Counted from the first letter of the stretch, positions 16,801 to 27,000 are shown. The stretch is 43,624 nucleotides of DNA from Planctomycetaceae bacterium (GCA_021201355.1 JAJQFC010000213.1:1-43624), one strand, 5' to 3'. Numbers and translations are program-made. Notes: generated by a model not told the origin, from the letters alone.

Positions 16801-18470
16801 CCAGCCGATTCAAAATCGTTCTCGCCGGTTTGCATAATGTACAGAGAACGGCAAAGGAAAGTAACACCCCCCTTGCCCATTTCGGCGATCCCATTTGCGT
16901 CGGCGCCTTCACGGACGAAGTTCAGGCGGCCCGGGACATGATTAACCTTCCGCTACGCGCGCTCGGTTTCCGGTTCGAGGATCCCGACCTCTATCTCGAG
17001 ATCCTGGCCCTAACCAATTACTACCCCAGTTTAATCCAGATTTTCTGCAGAAATCTGCTGGACAGTCTGCGCCGCGAACTAAGCCTCAAATCCTCGAACG
17101 TACCACCCTACACCATTACCCATGCCCATATTCAGGATGCCTACAACGAAAGCATCAAGCATATTCGGGAACGATTCTCCTGGTCACTCGACCTCGACCC
17201 CCGGTACAAGTTCCTGGCATACATGATAGCCGAAGAACTCCGTCTCAACCCGAACGGTTCCAACGCACTTACCGTCGGCGAAATTCGCACCGCCGCCCTG
17301 ACCATATGGGACGCCGGTTTCGGAACTCAGACGGGTGAACGGGATTTCAGCGTATTATTGGACGAAATGGAAGGATTGGGAATACTTCGGCGGGTGGACA
17401 ATGAAATGTACACCCTCCGAAACCGGAACGTCATGGCGCTACTGGGCAGCCCGGAAGGGTTCGAGGGCGGAATGCTCGCGGCTATGGACATTGAAGCCGA
17501 CACGCCGTACAGCCCTGACATATTCCGCAAGAAAATCTTGAAATGGAGTCGAAATCCGCTTACCGAGAGCCAGGAACTAAGTCTTCAGGACGTCGTTCAC
17601 GGCGTCATCGTCATCTTTGGTTGCAGTGCCGCCGAAGTCGACAAGATGCCGAAGGCATTGGAAAGCAGTCAATCGTATGAGATGCGAACACTCAACTGGA
17701 AAAACAACGCCACCATTCATCGGTTCCAGGAATGGGTAAAAGACACGACAGCCAGCCAGACTAAATGGACGTACCTCGTGGTGCCGGCCGCCGTCGCCTG
17801 GGACATGAAATGGGTCAAGCATGCCATGAACGAAAACCGAATAGGGCAGAGTTACCGTCAGCGTAAAGTGAAAATTATATTTGTCGGCAATTCGGTTCAG
17901 GCCTGGGACTGGTTTATAAACGGAAATTGCGTACAAGGCCCGAATTTGCGCCTGATGAGCCTCTTGCCGTGGCACGAGCAGACGTTGAAACAGTGGTTTG
18001 AATCCTTGGAGATTCCGTTCGACCGGCCAAAAATCCGTAAAACAATGGGACAGTGCGGCGGATGGGGAGGACTGTGCGACCGCTTTGGCGAGGACGTCAA
18101 CAGAAAGAATGATCGCTGGGACAAACATATGAATAACGACGAGGAATGGACCGGCGCGGATCTATTCAGAGATTATTTCGGACTCAATTTCGGTACGCCC
18201 GAACATGAAATTTTTCACTTGGCGACGGAAGCTTTCGAACTTTTCGACGACGAACTCGATGAACGCGGGTATTACCGCACGCCGGTTTCCTATTCGGAAA
18301 TGAAAGAATGGGTAAGTACCATGAAACCCAATCTCGTCGACTACCTGTCAAAATTATGGGAATGGGCCGCCGCCCTCAGTTACATCAAAAGAATCGACTC
18401 CGAGGAGGATGGCGATCACTGGGCGTTAAACCGTATTCTCACTCGTTTCGCCAAGGCGGGCGCACAATGA
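13887..18470 (+). CDS. Island protein A, main segment: large P-loop (AAA/STAND-like) ATPase
   Basis: A 1527-residue segment whose frame is open from 13707 directly after the TAG; the ATG at 13887 is only the first methionine and lacks a ribosome-binding site. An acidic start is followed by roughly 700 residues of helical repeat-like sequence, a domain of unknown type near 15900-16300, then an ATPase: MFYGRTQQLDKI, Walker A GGRQLGKTALL (lysine codon at 16455) and Walker B RIFFFLDEADNFL (Asp codon at 16716). This type of module occurs in ORC/STAND-like NTPases used as sensors in conflict systems. After it come a winged-helix-like region and a C-terminal module with alternating strands (VIVIFGCSAAEV, VKIIFVGNSVQAW). 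The stop overlaps the next start (ATGA). Confidence 0.8.
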   Translation: MDTPTGSVSEGMISGEDEATSIDGPADAEEALPENASDNEASGAGDFVWRMMKKDRLDLAYYWAKLAEDSGEPAVFPSSSAIRAIALANYLEENDEELHKEYEKHLSRSLSDFDVTSGEGGLGEARRLMALAASLIPLITRNSTNAEALVASSLNISGSPEVKRLIRIVKEFSECRFSIDLLRRGASNQAEKDRIENEFHNQAVSWLKEARSKKIIFDAGKKVWLVWLKSTGDIGRLVEGIIDNRRSEIDELRQIAQKWSQDKYIDKQIQDTDALLRKTGAKRRAITARSRVSLKKHVKEALKLFFKWELLSNFKVREKDFIKIPEYHVDLKKTLPLAKEWLAGKCEESIQNLALEVGYRLLRRTVDQLDTIIFHHENRAGFSSLPAGIDANLLRIPYIRLKNDAGCRPWLAVQPENFREALIAAGNDEDDWLTIAKMHMSSGNFGNAGLALELAENENLEEYDTIRASFKEKTVAARNNLYIRIKAARLKLNRAYCEGLLKEEEREQFDWPVKLAEVKDFHPINKSIAEMENLVAEKEREFTNQIREKINAMPDLSDDRRNRILQFLEKGRYLAAEGIVSGERYIEASYSTEEYDFYPDFIDRINSFTPTSKPPFDSKTFRKAAKQGKLGWQLPPENIEAALYNLDQFENLYRSGAKYKEKDASLKDRSVYLKTILTRIGFKNVDVQPFGKETDRRGAWYTMTCDTVNNRDVCPIPHFGSEADGKYSIYCVWDKPYGHELRDRVKKSTCPGRTIVIYLNWMDKDKRNDLAYQGGRSLPPDKAYIVLDCYLYLYICGQRNPLAALFNCAIMFSPGQPYQSTNNAGIPQEMFYGRTQQLDKICHRDGHLVYGGRQLGKTALLHAAQQRMHQPKEESYAFYLDLKNDSRTHIGTANQPSYIWTVMGKILFENGIISSGIARPDTFARCVMEWLDKNSKRRIFFFLDEADNFLEADRQSDWITVGELKNLMDKTTSRFKIVLAGLHNVQRTAKESNTPLAHFGDPICVGAFTDEVQAARDMINLPLRALGFRFEDPDLYLEILALTNYYPSLIQIFCRNLLDSLRRELSLKSSNVPPYTITHAHIQDAYNESIKHIRERFSWSLDLDPRYKFLAYMIAEELRLNPNGSNALTVGEIRTAALTIWDAGFGTQTGERDFSVLLDEMEGLGILRRVDNEMYTLRNRNVMALLGSPEGFEGGMLAAMDIEADTPYSPDIFRKKILKWSRNPLTESQELSLQDVVHGVIVIFGCSAAEVDKMPKALESSQSYEMRTLNWKNNATIHRFQEWVKDTTASQTKWTYLVVPAAVAWDMKWVKHAMNENRIGQSYRQRKVKIIFVGNSVQAWDWFINGNCVQGPNLRLMSLLPWHEQTLKQWFESLEIPFDRPKIRKTMGQCGGWGGLCDRFGEDVNRKNDRWDKHMNNDEEWTGADLFRDYFGLNFGTPEHEIFHLATEAFELFDDELDERGYYRTPVSYSEMKEWVSTMKPNLVDYLSKLWEWAAALSYIKRIDSEEDGDHWALNRILTRFAKAGAQ

Positions 18471-19591
18471 AGCCGCTCTGGTTCAGACTGCCCGGGCCAT
18501 CGCGGTTTCTCAACAACGTTTTCTCCGAACTCTCCGGGGGCATTAACGTTCTCCTCCTGGCTCCCAAGGAGGCAGCCGGACCGATCTGCGATGCCCTCAA
18601 CGAACTGGTCGTCGATCGCGGACATTTTGCGCCTTCCATTTTTATCGACGCTACAGTGGAACACCACGAAATCGACAAGCTGTTGCTTGACTGTCTCCCG
18701 GAACCATCGGACCAAGACCTCGATGCCCCCGACACGGTGGAACTTCTGTTCCGTCATTTGTCGGATCACCTGTTCTTGATCATGACCAGCGGCGAAGACG
18801 CAAACCGATGGATAGATTTTTTAGGCCAGCACTACCTATTACGGATACGCGGCAGGAAACCCGGTCAAAGCCCGATTTTCTTTATCGTCGCCACCACGAA
18901 CGATTGGCAAAGGACCAGTTCAGGAGGCGTCGCATACATGGGCCAGCCACCGCGGGAAATATCCGGTGACGTCGCCTTCCGCTGCCACACGTGGGATGGC
19001 GTCATCCACCGAAGCGACGTGGAGGCGTACGTCATCAGTCAACTCGTCGACAACACGGAAGAGGACGAGGAATGGTACAAGGAATTACAAGCGGCGATGG
19101 TCTCCTGCATCGCGGGCGATCATATTGAGTTAATAGAATATCTGACGACGCTCCGCTGGAGTCTCCTTGAGTTACCTGAAACGGCGTTGTATTCATCCAA
19201 AATCATGTTGCGGGACGGTTTGATAAATGATTCCGGCGACTATGATGAGGAAGTTTGGCAACGGCGTATATGGCGGGCGCAGGTTCGGGAGGTCTTTCCG
19301 ATTATCGAAGAAATGCGTATCCATATTATTCGAACCGCCATACAAAACGGTTGCCTGGCCGACCAGCTCTTCACCAAGGTCGGCACTCAAAAACAAGCCG
19401 TTGCCGATGCGATGGAGTTAGACTTCGGCGATCTTCCCAAAAACATGATGAAAGAGGCAAATCGCGAATTATTCCATAAGGCCAGCCTCCTCCGGAAAAT
19501 TCGCCACGATATAGCGCATTTAAAACCAGTCCGTATGGATAAGCTCGACCAGGATCTCTTCAGGAAAATGCTTAAGGAAATCAGGTCCTGA
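18467..19591 (+). CDS. Island protein B: degenerate ATPase with HEPN-like C-terminal motif
   Basis: A 374-residue protein translationally coupled to A (ATGA overlap). The N-terminal half follows the rhythm of a P-loop NTPase, but the phosphate loop is lost: INVLLLAPKEAAGPICDAL has no GKS/T. HLFLIMTSGEDANRW and SPIFFIVATTNDWQ sit where Walker B and sensor-1 strands would be. The C-terminus is helical and carries LLRKIRHDIAHLKPV: Arg346-His-x3-His351 fits the R-[N/H/D]-x(3-4)-H signature of HEPN domains, many of which are RNases of defence and toxin systems, though similar motifs also occur in non-catalytic STAND lids. The likely role is as partner of the large ATPase; RNase activity is an inference. 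Confidence 0.7.
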   Translation: MKPLWFRLPGPSRFLNNVFSELSGGINVLLLAPKEAAGPICDALNELVVDRGHFAPSIFIDATVEHHEIDKLLLDCLPEPSDQDLDAPDTVELLFRHLSDHLFLIMTSGEDANRWIDFLGQHYLLRIRGRKPGQSPIFFIVATTNDWQRTSSGGVAYMGQPPREISGDVAFRCHTWDGVIHRSDVEAYVISQLVDNTEEDEEWYKELQAAMVSCIAGDHIELIEYLTTLRWSLLELPETALYSSKIMLRDGLINDSGDYDEEVWQRRIWRAQVREVFPIIEEMRIHIIRTAIQNGCLADQLFTKVGTQKQAVADAMELDFGDLPKNMMKEANRELFHKASLLRKIRHDIAHLKPVRMDKLDQDLFRKMLKEIRS

Positions 19592-19618
19592 CAGAATTGA
19601 CCGAATGTGGGAGAAGGG

Positions 19619-21058
19619 ATGAAAATCGCTGTTCAGGCAAAAAGCGGGAAGCTTGCATCCGGTGACGACGTTCCCGGCGGCTCTCACCTGAAGGGTATAT
19701 ACCATTGTCCGAAATGCCTCCGGCCCGTCTACCACCGCGCCCGCCATTTCCAGCACTACCATTATAATAAGCATTGCCCGGACAGCATGAAAGGCGGGGA
19801 GGCGCGGCGCGACCCGCGAGGCATGTGGCAATCACTTCCCGTTGAAATAAACGCCTGGCTCCTGGATATAAAGGCGCGCCGGCGCGACGAAGGACTCACT
19901 CTGGAACAAGCGGTGACGGAATATCCGCCGCCCGGAGAATATTGGAGATTACCGTGGGACACGGGACCGTTTACCGAAATAGTTGAATCATTTGGCGAAC
20001 GTGACGACCGTATTCACGACACGACAGCGCTCGCTGTTCTCCACCGGCCGCAAGAAGACGAAACAACGGCGGTTCTCCTGGCAGTGAAAAATGGCGTGAT
20101 TGCGTTTGAACACGAACGTCTCCTCCTTCCGGTCGACCTGACACATCTTCCGGACATGCAGTTCAGCAACCGGGAAATTCAACGAAAGGCGTGGTTTCGC
20201 CGGCTGCTGAGAGAAGACTTCCTCATCGCCGTTCGGGATGACAGTTTCATCGAACCGGTATATGTCTGCTCCGACTTTGCATCGCCGGGCGATGAAATCC
20301 TGTTCCTGGCCAGCGACGAAGTAATGGCTGGAGAAACGGAAAGGCTGCGGATCTACGCCGATGGCGGAGAGGTCCGGATGGTGACTTCCGTCAATGCAGA
20401 ATCGCCGGGGAATCCTTGCATCGCGTCCGACTGGGAAGCGGTGCGATTGACCCTGGCGCATGACGCCCCGGTCATGCCGGCGTGGGTTATCCGTAAAACA
20501 TTGAGCGTGGAAGGCGGCTTAAGAATTGGCCGAGATGTCTACATGTCGGGAACGGATCTTCGCGTCACGCACCTGTCCGGCATGGCGGTCGAATGGTTCG
20601 GTTTTTACGAAAGTGAACGGTTCAGGCCAAAGACCGACGGCGCCAATGCGTGTTCACCCGATAATTTCATCCGGCCGGGGCGATACTATATTTGGGCCGA
20701 CGATGATCGCGGCGGCATCGGTTTTGAAGTACGGAAGCCCGCCGAAACACCGACGTTCTGTGAACGCTCTCCACGCGAATGGTTATGGGGACGCGGATGG
20801 CCACTCCCGGGCGAGGTGGACGATACGATCCCATGCAGCCGCATGTTTGGTGCCTGGTTCTCTTGTCCGGCGGCGGGCGCGATCACGAATATCAATCAGG
20901 CGGCCGGCCGGGAATCTCCGGTTTTTATGGCTCTAAAAGCGTTTACGAACAGCCTGTCAGCCGCTCCGGCCAACCGGTACGCCGGAACGGCGTTGCCCCG
21001 CCATATCGCGGCGGTTTTACTGGAACATGGACAAGGAAAACTGCATGAGAGACGGTGA
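19619..21058 (+). CDS. Island protein C: CoiA-like zinc-finger protein
   Basis: A 479-residue protein. The ATG at 19619 is preceded by GGGAG at five bases; an in-frame GTG at 19607 is possible. Residues 27-53 form a likely zinc site: IYHCPKCLRPVYHRARHFQH with Cys30, Cys33, several His and Cys53. The pattern CPxC...HFxH...C resembles the N-terminal zinc finger of the competence protein CoiA and relatives, where it precedes a nuclease domain. No clear PD-(D/E)xK core is visible here. The rest looks beta-rich with many short strands (for example YYIWADDDRGGIGFEV) and is not recognised. It overlaps the next gene by 14 bases. Confidence 0.7.
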   Translation: MKIAVQAKSGKLASGDDVPGGSHLKGIYHCPKCLRPVYHRARHFQHYHYNKHCPDSMKGGEARRDPRGMWQSLPVEINAWLLDIKARRRDEGLTLEQAVTEYPPPGEYWRLPWDTGPFTEIVESFGERDDRIHDTTALAVLHRPQEDETTAVLLAVKNGVIAFEHERLLLPVDLTHLPDMQFSNREIQRKAWFRRLLREDFLIAVRDDSFIEPVYVCSDFASPGDEILFLASDEVMAGETERLRIYADGGEVRMVTSVNAESPGNPCIASDWEAVRLTLAHDAPVMPAWVIRKTLSVEGGLRIGRDVYMSGTDLRVTHLSGMAVEWFGFYESERFRPKTDGANACSPDNFIRPGRYYIWADDDRGGIGFEVRKPAETPTFCERSPREWLWGRGWPLPGEVDDTIPCSRMFGAWFSCPAAGAITNINQAAGRESPVFMALKAFTNSLSAAPANRYAGTALPRHIAAVLLEHGQGKLHERR

Positions 21059-22997
21059 ATACTTAGGCAGGATAAGCTGGTGCAAACCCGATATGCCATG
21101 GTTGGCCCGGATCGAAGTCTATCAGAACAGGGATATTCCGGAGGAGGATCTCGACTTCCTCGGACCGACGAGACATGTATTCGTGAAGGATCTGCCGAAC
21201 GTTTTACAAAATCAAATCGGTCAGATCGTCTCTTTCCGCATTTTTAAAACGCCCTGGGACGTACCGGACGACAAGGATCCTTTCCATGCGGACGGGCGGA
21301 CTATCAAGGCGGCGGGTTTCTTGCGAGTCGCCGCATGCGAAGAGGACGAATGGAATCAAATTCCTCCCGTTTTTCAGTCCGATAACGTACCTCCGAACAG
21401 CGCGAAGGAACTCATACTCGATACCACATTCGGTCAACGGAAGGGATGGGTCGGGCCATGGAAAGCGGAAAAAGGGAGATGGGTGCCCAAATATGATTTC
21501 AGCCTGTGGTTTTGGGACGCGGAGGATCACGCCCTCACGGCTGAGCCGCTCGGAACGCCGGTGGAATGGTTTGTCCGTCCTCCGAGCACTCACTCAGCGC
21601 AAAAATTGGACGCGAGCGACGGGCCCCGTCTAGCGACGTGGTTCGAAAAACTGATTACAGGCGCCTTCCCCATGATGATGCGGGAATTACAGGAAAAATA
21701 TCCATCATGGCAGGTGGATTTGGCAAACTCCCTGACTGAACGGAATGAATCCGAAGAAGATTTGCAGCGATGGGGCAAGCTCGCCGGCATTTTCAATTCC
21801 CTGAAATTCACCGACAACGAGGTCGATTATCTCCTCTCCCGCCCGGAAGGCGTCGCCGCCCTATTGAAGGCGGTTGAACGGCGGGCGGAATTCGTCGAAG
21901 CGGAAGCGGTACGCATGGCCGAGGAAGAACTGATACGCCTCGAAACAGCCACGAAAAAGAAAGGCGAGGAACTGGCGGATTTGGAGTCCCGTTTCCGGTC
22001 ATTGGATGACGAGTACCAGAATAAGCTCGACCAATTGGCGGTCGTTGAGAACCACTTCCTGGAAAACTGGGATCGTCTCGTCAAGGATGTGGCAGTCATC
22101 GCCAGCGTCTTGCCGGAAGGAAAGCGCGACGAGGACCTTGTTCGACAGCCCGCCGTTTCACCGTTGCCGCCGGTTCGCCTGACGAATGACGCGGAAACGG
22201 ACGATGAGGAAACTTTTATAAACGTTTCCCTGGCCAACACGCTGAAACGTCTCGCCCCCGGTGCGACCACCGACGGCGGACGAAAATTCCATGCCGCGCT
22301 GCTTGCCTGCCGCGGTCTCAGGGTTCCGCATTCAGGCTGGACGCGTGCCTACGGCGAAGCTGTCGGCGCCGCCTCCGTAACCACCATCGTCTCCGCCCGT
22401 CCGGTGTGGGCCTCTTTCGACGACTGCTGGCACGACGGCCTCGACACGTTCTGGCGGCAGGCTTTGACAGATACGGAAAGACTCTATCTCGTCCATCTCC
22501 AAAACGTCGACCTCAGTCTGATCGAGAGTTGGGCCATACCCCTCGTCAATATCCTTCTGGGCCACGCCGCCGTCCTCCCAGTCGACAACTTCCCACCGTG
22601 GCCGGAGAACGTTCGCCTTACCTGGTGCGCCGCTCCCGGCGAGGACCGGTTCCCCCTTCCGGAAAAATTTTCCGCCGCTTTCCCGGCCATTCCTCAACCG
22701 GACGTGGATAGCTGGCTGGCTCCGGACGCATCGATGATCTGCCCAGGTATCAGTTTTGCTTCGTTCGCGGCTTGGGCGCGAATCCGGAATTCCAGTACTG
22801 GTGAACGGGTGGTGCCTGACAGCGCCGTGCGGCGCTGGCCCGATCTCGCCCCAACAATGAACCGGGACATTCTCGCCATCAGGAGCCACCTGCTCCGTCT
22901 GTACGAAGACTACGGACAGGACAATGCCCTGGCGACCGCGATGGACCTTCGCCTCGGACACATGGCTGACGGGAAGGAGCCGACATCACTGTCATGA
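21045..22997 (+). CDS. Island protein D: coiled coil plus apparently inactive McrB-like AAA+ domain
   Basis: A 650-residue protein; the start at 21045 uses AAGGA upstream and overlaps gene C. Residues 1-190 form an unrecognised beta-rich domain. Residues about 275-350 form a coiled coil (EEELIRLETATKKKGEELAD and onward). The C-terminal 250 residues parallel the dynein/McrB type of AAA+ domain: a loop-strand where the P-loop should be (LLACRGLRVPHSGWTRAYGE, no GKS/T), then VSARPVWASFDD like the V-x-P-x-W-x-(S/T)-x-x-D block, then YLVHLQNVDLSLIESW where the DE(M/I)N Walker B should be, and PENVRLTWCAAPGEDRFPLP like the sensor-1 strand and following loop. Catalytic residues are missing, so it may act as a structural or ligand-binding relative. 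This homology is read from pattern only. Confidence 0.65.
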   Translation: MRDGEYLGRISWCKPDMPWLARIEVYQNRDIPEEDLDFLGPTRHVFVKDLPNVLQNQIGQIVSFRIFKTPWDVPDDKDPFHADGRTIKAAGFLRVAACEEDEWNQIPPVFQSDNVPPNSAKELILDTTFGQRKGWVGPWKAEKGRWVPKYDFSLWFWDAEDHALTAEPLGTPVEWFVRPPSTHSAQKLDASDGPRLATWFEKLITGAFPMMMRELQEKYPSWQVDLANSLTERNESEEDLQRWGKLAGIFNSLKFTDNEVDYLLSRPEGVAALLKAVERRAEFVEAEAVRMAEEELIRLETATKKKGEELADLESRFRSLDDEYQNKLDQLAVVENHFLENWDRLVKDVAVIASVLPEGKRDEDLVRQPAVSPLPPVRLTNDAETDDEETFINVSLANTLKRLAPGATTDGGRKFHAALLACRGLRVPHSGWTRAYGEAVGAASVTTIVSARPVWASFDDCWHDGLDTFWRQALTDTERLYLVHLQNVDLSLIESWAIPLVNILLGHAAVLPVDNFPPWPENVRLTWCAAPGEDRFPLPEKFSAAFPAIPQPDVDSWLAPDASMICPGISFASFAAWARIRNSSTGERVVPDSAVRRWPDLAPTMNRDILAIRSHLLRLYEDYGQDNALATAMDLRLGHMADGKEPTSLS

Positions 22998-23923
22998 TTG
23001 ACGGCGATACAATCCTTTATTGGCTCAGTTCCCGAAAGACGGCGACTTTCGGGAAGGCTGTCGTTGATAATTCTCTTTCCGGCCTGACCGTTCATGGCGG
23101 AGGCGGAATTTATACCAGTCTCTGGCCCCTCCTTCTTCAAGGTCATGTTGAAATTACGAAACCGGACTATTTCGCCATGGTCCCGCCCATTCTTCTATGG
23201 CGAAATGAGAAATGCGGCGCAATGCTATGCGGCGCCCGAACTCCCGCACTCGTCGACGCTTTTATTAAAAAGGGCGGCGAACCCCGTTCCGTATCGGACT
23301 CGATGACGAACTTCGCGACACCGCTAGTTCTACGCCGCAGTGGCGGTGAATGCCGGGAAGCGGCGCGCAGCCTCGGCATCGGCTTTACCGACAGCCCATT
23401 GTTACCGCTTTTGGCCGGGCTCCCCGATTTTGGCGAAACTTTGGCGGTCAGTACCACTTCTGCCGAACGCATCCATCCGGATGTTCTTCGGAATTGTCGA
23501 CGCTTCTCCGCGAAAGGCGCAACGCTGCGTTGGTCGATGAGTCCCGATCTGACAGGCAGGCGCGGTCTGTATAGAAGTAATGACGCGTCGTACAAGGGAA
23601 ATACGTATTACGCCATTCTTGATGATTTCGGCCCCGGCCTGGTTTTAGATTATTTTCTGCGGGATATCGCCGTTTGTTATTTCGGGAGTGCGGAGGGCGT
23701 TCCATTGTCCCTTTCGTACGACGGCGATGCCCTGACAATTACCCACCCCTATCACGAAGAAATATATCCACGCCTCCCGCTCCTCCTTGAAAGGATACTT
23801 TTCCTTGCAGCCGCGTCGGTGGAAAAAAACGGTTTGACAACATGTTTTCGCGGTATTCCGCAACCAATTGCCAGCGAGACCGCTCGCATTGTCGGCGTTT
23901 CTTCAGCCGGCCTTTCCCTTTAA
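22994..23923 (+). CDS. Island protein E: unknown
   Basis: A 309-residue protein coupled to D by an ATGA overlap. I do not recognise it. It starts IDGDTILYWLSSRKTATFGK, contains a glycine-rich turn (TVHGGGGIY), several short hydrophobic strands (YFAMVPPILLW, VLDYFLRDIAVCYF) and no membrane helix, nuclease or ATPase motif that I can see. Because it is tightly packed between D and the helicase, it is probably a component of the same machine. Confidence 0.7.
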   Translation: MIDGDTILYWLSSRKTATFGKAVVDNSLSGLTVHGGGGIYTSLWPLLLQGHVEITKPDYFAMVPPILLWRNEKCGAMLCGARTPALVDAFIKKGGEPRSVSDSMTNFATPLVLRRSGGECREAARSLGIGFTDSPLLPLLAGLPDFGETLAVSTTSAERIHPDVLRNCRRFSAKGATLRWSMSPDLTGRRGLYRSNDASYKGNTYYAILDDFGPGLVLDYFLRDIAVCYFGSAEGVPLSLSYDGDALTITHPYHEEIYPRLPLLLERILFLAAASVEKNGLTTCFRGIPQPIASETARIVGVSSAGLSL

Positions 23924-24099
23924 CAACGGTGCGCTTTTTCCGACGTTTCTCACGACCCTTTTTCATGACCGGACTCGTCACGTTTTCCCTCGTCAAATCC
24001 GGCAATCGGCGTCTTTTCCCCGTCTCCGTTTGCCGATACCAGATATGAAACAACTGCATCTCGACCGTTACGCTGGCACTGGACCGATGGAGATCAACC

Positions 24100-27000
24100 A
24101 TGAATCCTGTGGAAAAAACGACATACCTTAAAAAGCTTTATCAGATGTATATGGATTCGGCGATTCCGTTCCGACTCGATTGCCTGACGAGCGAACGTCG
24201 GGACATCTTCGAAGATTCCGGCGCCCTTTGCCAGCCGCCAATGTTCGAACCGCTGACGCGTTATCCCGCCGGACCGACGGTACGGGACATCGCCGTGGAA
24301 CTGGATTTGGCAACGGACTTTCCGGATTTTGTCGAGACGGGTTTTTTCCGGTCCAGTAACGACGAGCCACGCCGGCTGTACGAACACCAGGCCGAAGCCT
24401 TGCGCCAATACCGGGCGGGCAGACACATCGTTATCGCGACGGGTACCGGTTCCGGCAAAACCGAAGCTTTCCTCCTCCCGATACTCAGTACCCTTCTTCG
24501 CGAATCGGCATGCTGGCCGGATACTGGAAAAGAACCGGCGATCCGGGCACTCCTTCTTTATCCTCTCAACGCCCTGGTCGAAGACCAAATGATCCGGTTG
24601 CGCCGGGGCCTGAACGGAGACAGCCTGGGCAAAGACCCAAAGACACCGCGGAGCTGGCTCCGGGATCACCGAGCCGACAAACGAATAACGTTCGGTCGCT
24701 ACACCAGCCAGACTCCCGTTCCCGGCAGTTTTGAAAAGCGTCGGGAGAAATGGAATGAGGCAAGAATTGCGCTGGAGGATCAATGGCGCCGAATTCTTGA
24801 ATCCGCCGCAAAGAACGAACTGAAGGATGAAGACGTACAGTACCATTTTCCTTGTATGGATACCGACTCCGCCGAATGCTGGGATCGTTTCAGCATGCAG
24901 AGGAACGCACCGGATCTTCTTATCACAAACTTTTCCATGTTGAACGTCATGTTAATGCGAAGACGCGAAGACGGGATGTTCGATCAGACCAGGCACTGGC
25001 TGGAAGGAGACCCGTGGCGTTCCGGCAACGATGTTGCACCGACCCGGTATTTCCATCTTGTCGTCGACGAATTGCATTCCTATCGCGGTACTGCCGGCGG
25101 GGAAGTGTCTTTACTCCTCCGGCTTCTCCTTGATCGCCTGGGACTGTCGCCCAATTCGCCGCAACTCAGGTTCCTCGCTTCGAGCGCGTCGCTCACCGAT
25201 GACGCGGCGACAAGAAGCTTCATTACGAGTTTTCTCGGGACCGATTCGTCGGAAAAAGACGACTTTCTCCACCGCTTCTCCCTAATTCAGGACCCGCCCC
25301 GGCAAAAAGGAATCAAGTCTCCCGATCTTCGTGGCAAGATGGAAATGTTTGAAGAAATCGCGGCGACATCGTCCCTGTCGACGGTAAACCGTTCCTCTTC
25401 TTCCAGTGAAGAAGCCGACGGCATGACCGCCCTCAAGGACGAACTCCCTCTCATGCGTGAAATCGCCGAGGATTTTAACAGTCTTTCGGGAGTTTACACC
25501 GTCGCGGATCTTGCCGGCCGCTGGTTTGGCGATTCCGAAAATGCGGCCGCCGCCGCCGGTGTCCTGACCGCTTTAAACTCCTTAAGGGACTCCGGCCGCA
25601 CCGGGGCGCCGATGCGGATGCACGTATTCTTCCGTACCGTGCCAGGCTTATGGGCCTGCTCGAATCCCGATTGCGGAATACTGCCGGAAAACTACCGTCA
25701 CGCCGATCGTCTTTTCGGAAAATTGTACAGGCGCCCAGTCCTGACCTGCGGATGCGGCGCGCGTGTCCTGGACCTCCTGCTCTGCCGTCATTGCGGAGAA
25801 GTGTTTCTTGGAGGAAGCAAATGGCGGGCTGAGGACAACACTCTTTTCCTGACCCATGGACAACCTGATTTGGAGCGAATTCCAGGCAGCGGCTGGCGCC
25901 AAAGGCGCTATGGAGAATACGCGGTCTTTTGGCCCGAAACCGAGAAGCCAAAGCTAATAGAATGGAGACCTGCAAGTGAGGGTTTGCATCACCAGTGGAT
26001 TCGAAGCGCATACAATTGCTTCACCGGTAAAATTGAAAGTCTGGCGAGACAAACGAACTGCTGGCTGTATAAAATAGACCCGCAGGGAGGTGCGGCAGGT
26101 CATCTTGCACCACCGGATTGGGAAATCAGCTATACCGGATTGCCGACGCGCTGCCCCAAATGCGACGCGGACGGACACCGACGGAACAGGGAGCCATTTC
26201 CACCCGTCCAGGAGCATGTCACCACCGTCAACCGGGTGAACCAACTGTTAGCCGACGGCCTTATTCGAAGTACCGAGCCGACCGGCGATGGAGAGACGCT
26301 CCGGAAGCTTGTCATCTTTTCCGACAGCCGGCAGAATGCGGCCAAACTTGCCTCTGGAATCGAACTGGAACATTACCGCGATCTTGTTCGCCAATGTCTT
26401 GTCCAGCATTTCACCGCTGCGACGGACCTGCGCCGGATAATGGTCAAGTATCTCCGTTCAGGCCGGAACGGGCTTTCCGACCGGGAGTTCTCGATGTGGC
26501 GGGACGACCCGGGGATTACGTCCGAATACAAGGACGCAATTAAGACCTGGCGGGATTACCGGGACGAATTGAACGAAAAGCAGCGGCGCATCATCGCATC
26601 ACTGGAAAATGAACACTCTCGCACGGTCTTCAGCGTCACGCAGGCGGCCAACGCGACGCGAAAAAAACTACTCGATCTCGGTGTCAATCCCGCCGGACCG
26701 AGGCCAAGCCTTCAAGGTGACCAGCGTAGCGGGCGCTGGACACGTTTGCTAACTTCCCGGGGTAACGATCTGGAATTTCTTGACGAAGAGTATCTTGAAG
26801 ACAGTCAGCGCTTTCTCTACAAATCCATCAAGGAAATGAGCGAACGTGAATGCATATACACCTTGTTTGCCCACCGAAGAAAGAGCGCCGAAGCCCTTCT
26901 ATTGGGGCGGGTGACCTATAATCCGGATATCGCGGCTCCCGACCTCTCCCGTTATGGCCTGAACGCGGACCAGTCGTCAGCCGCCATCGAAATACTGATT

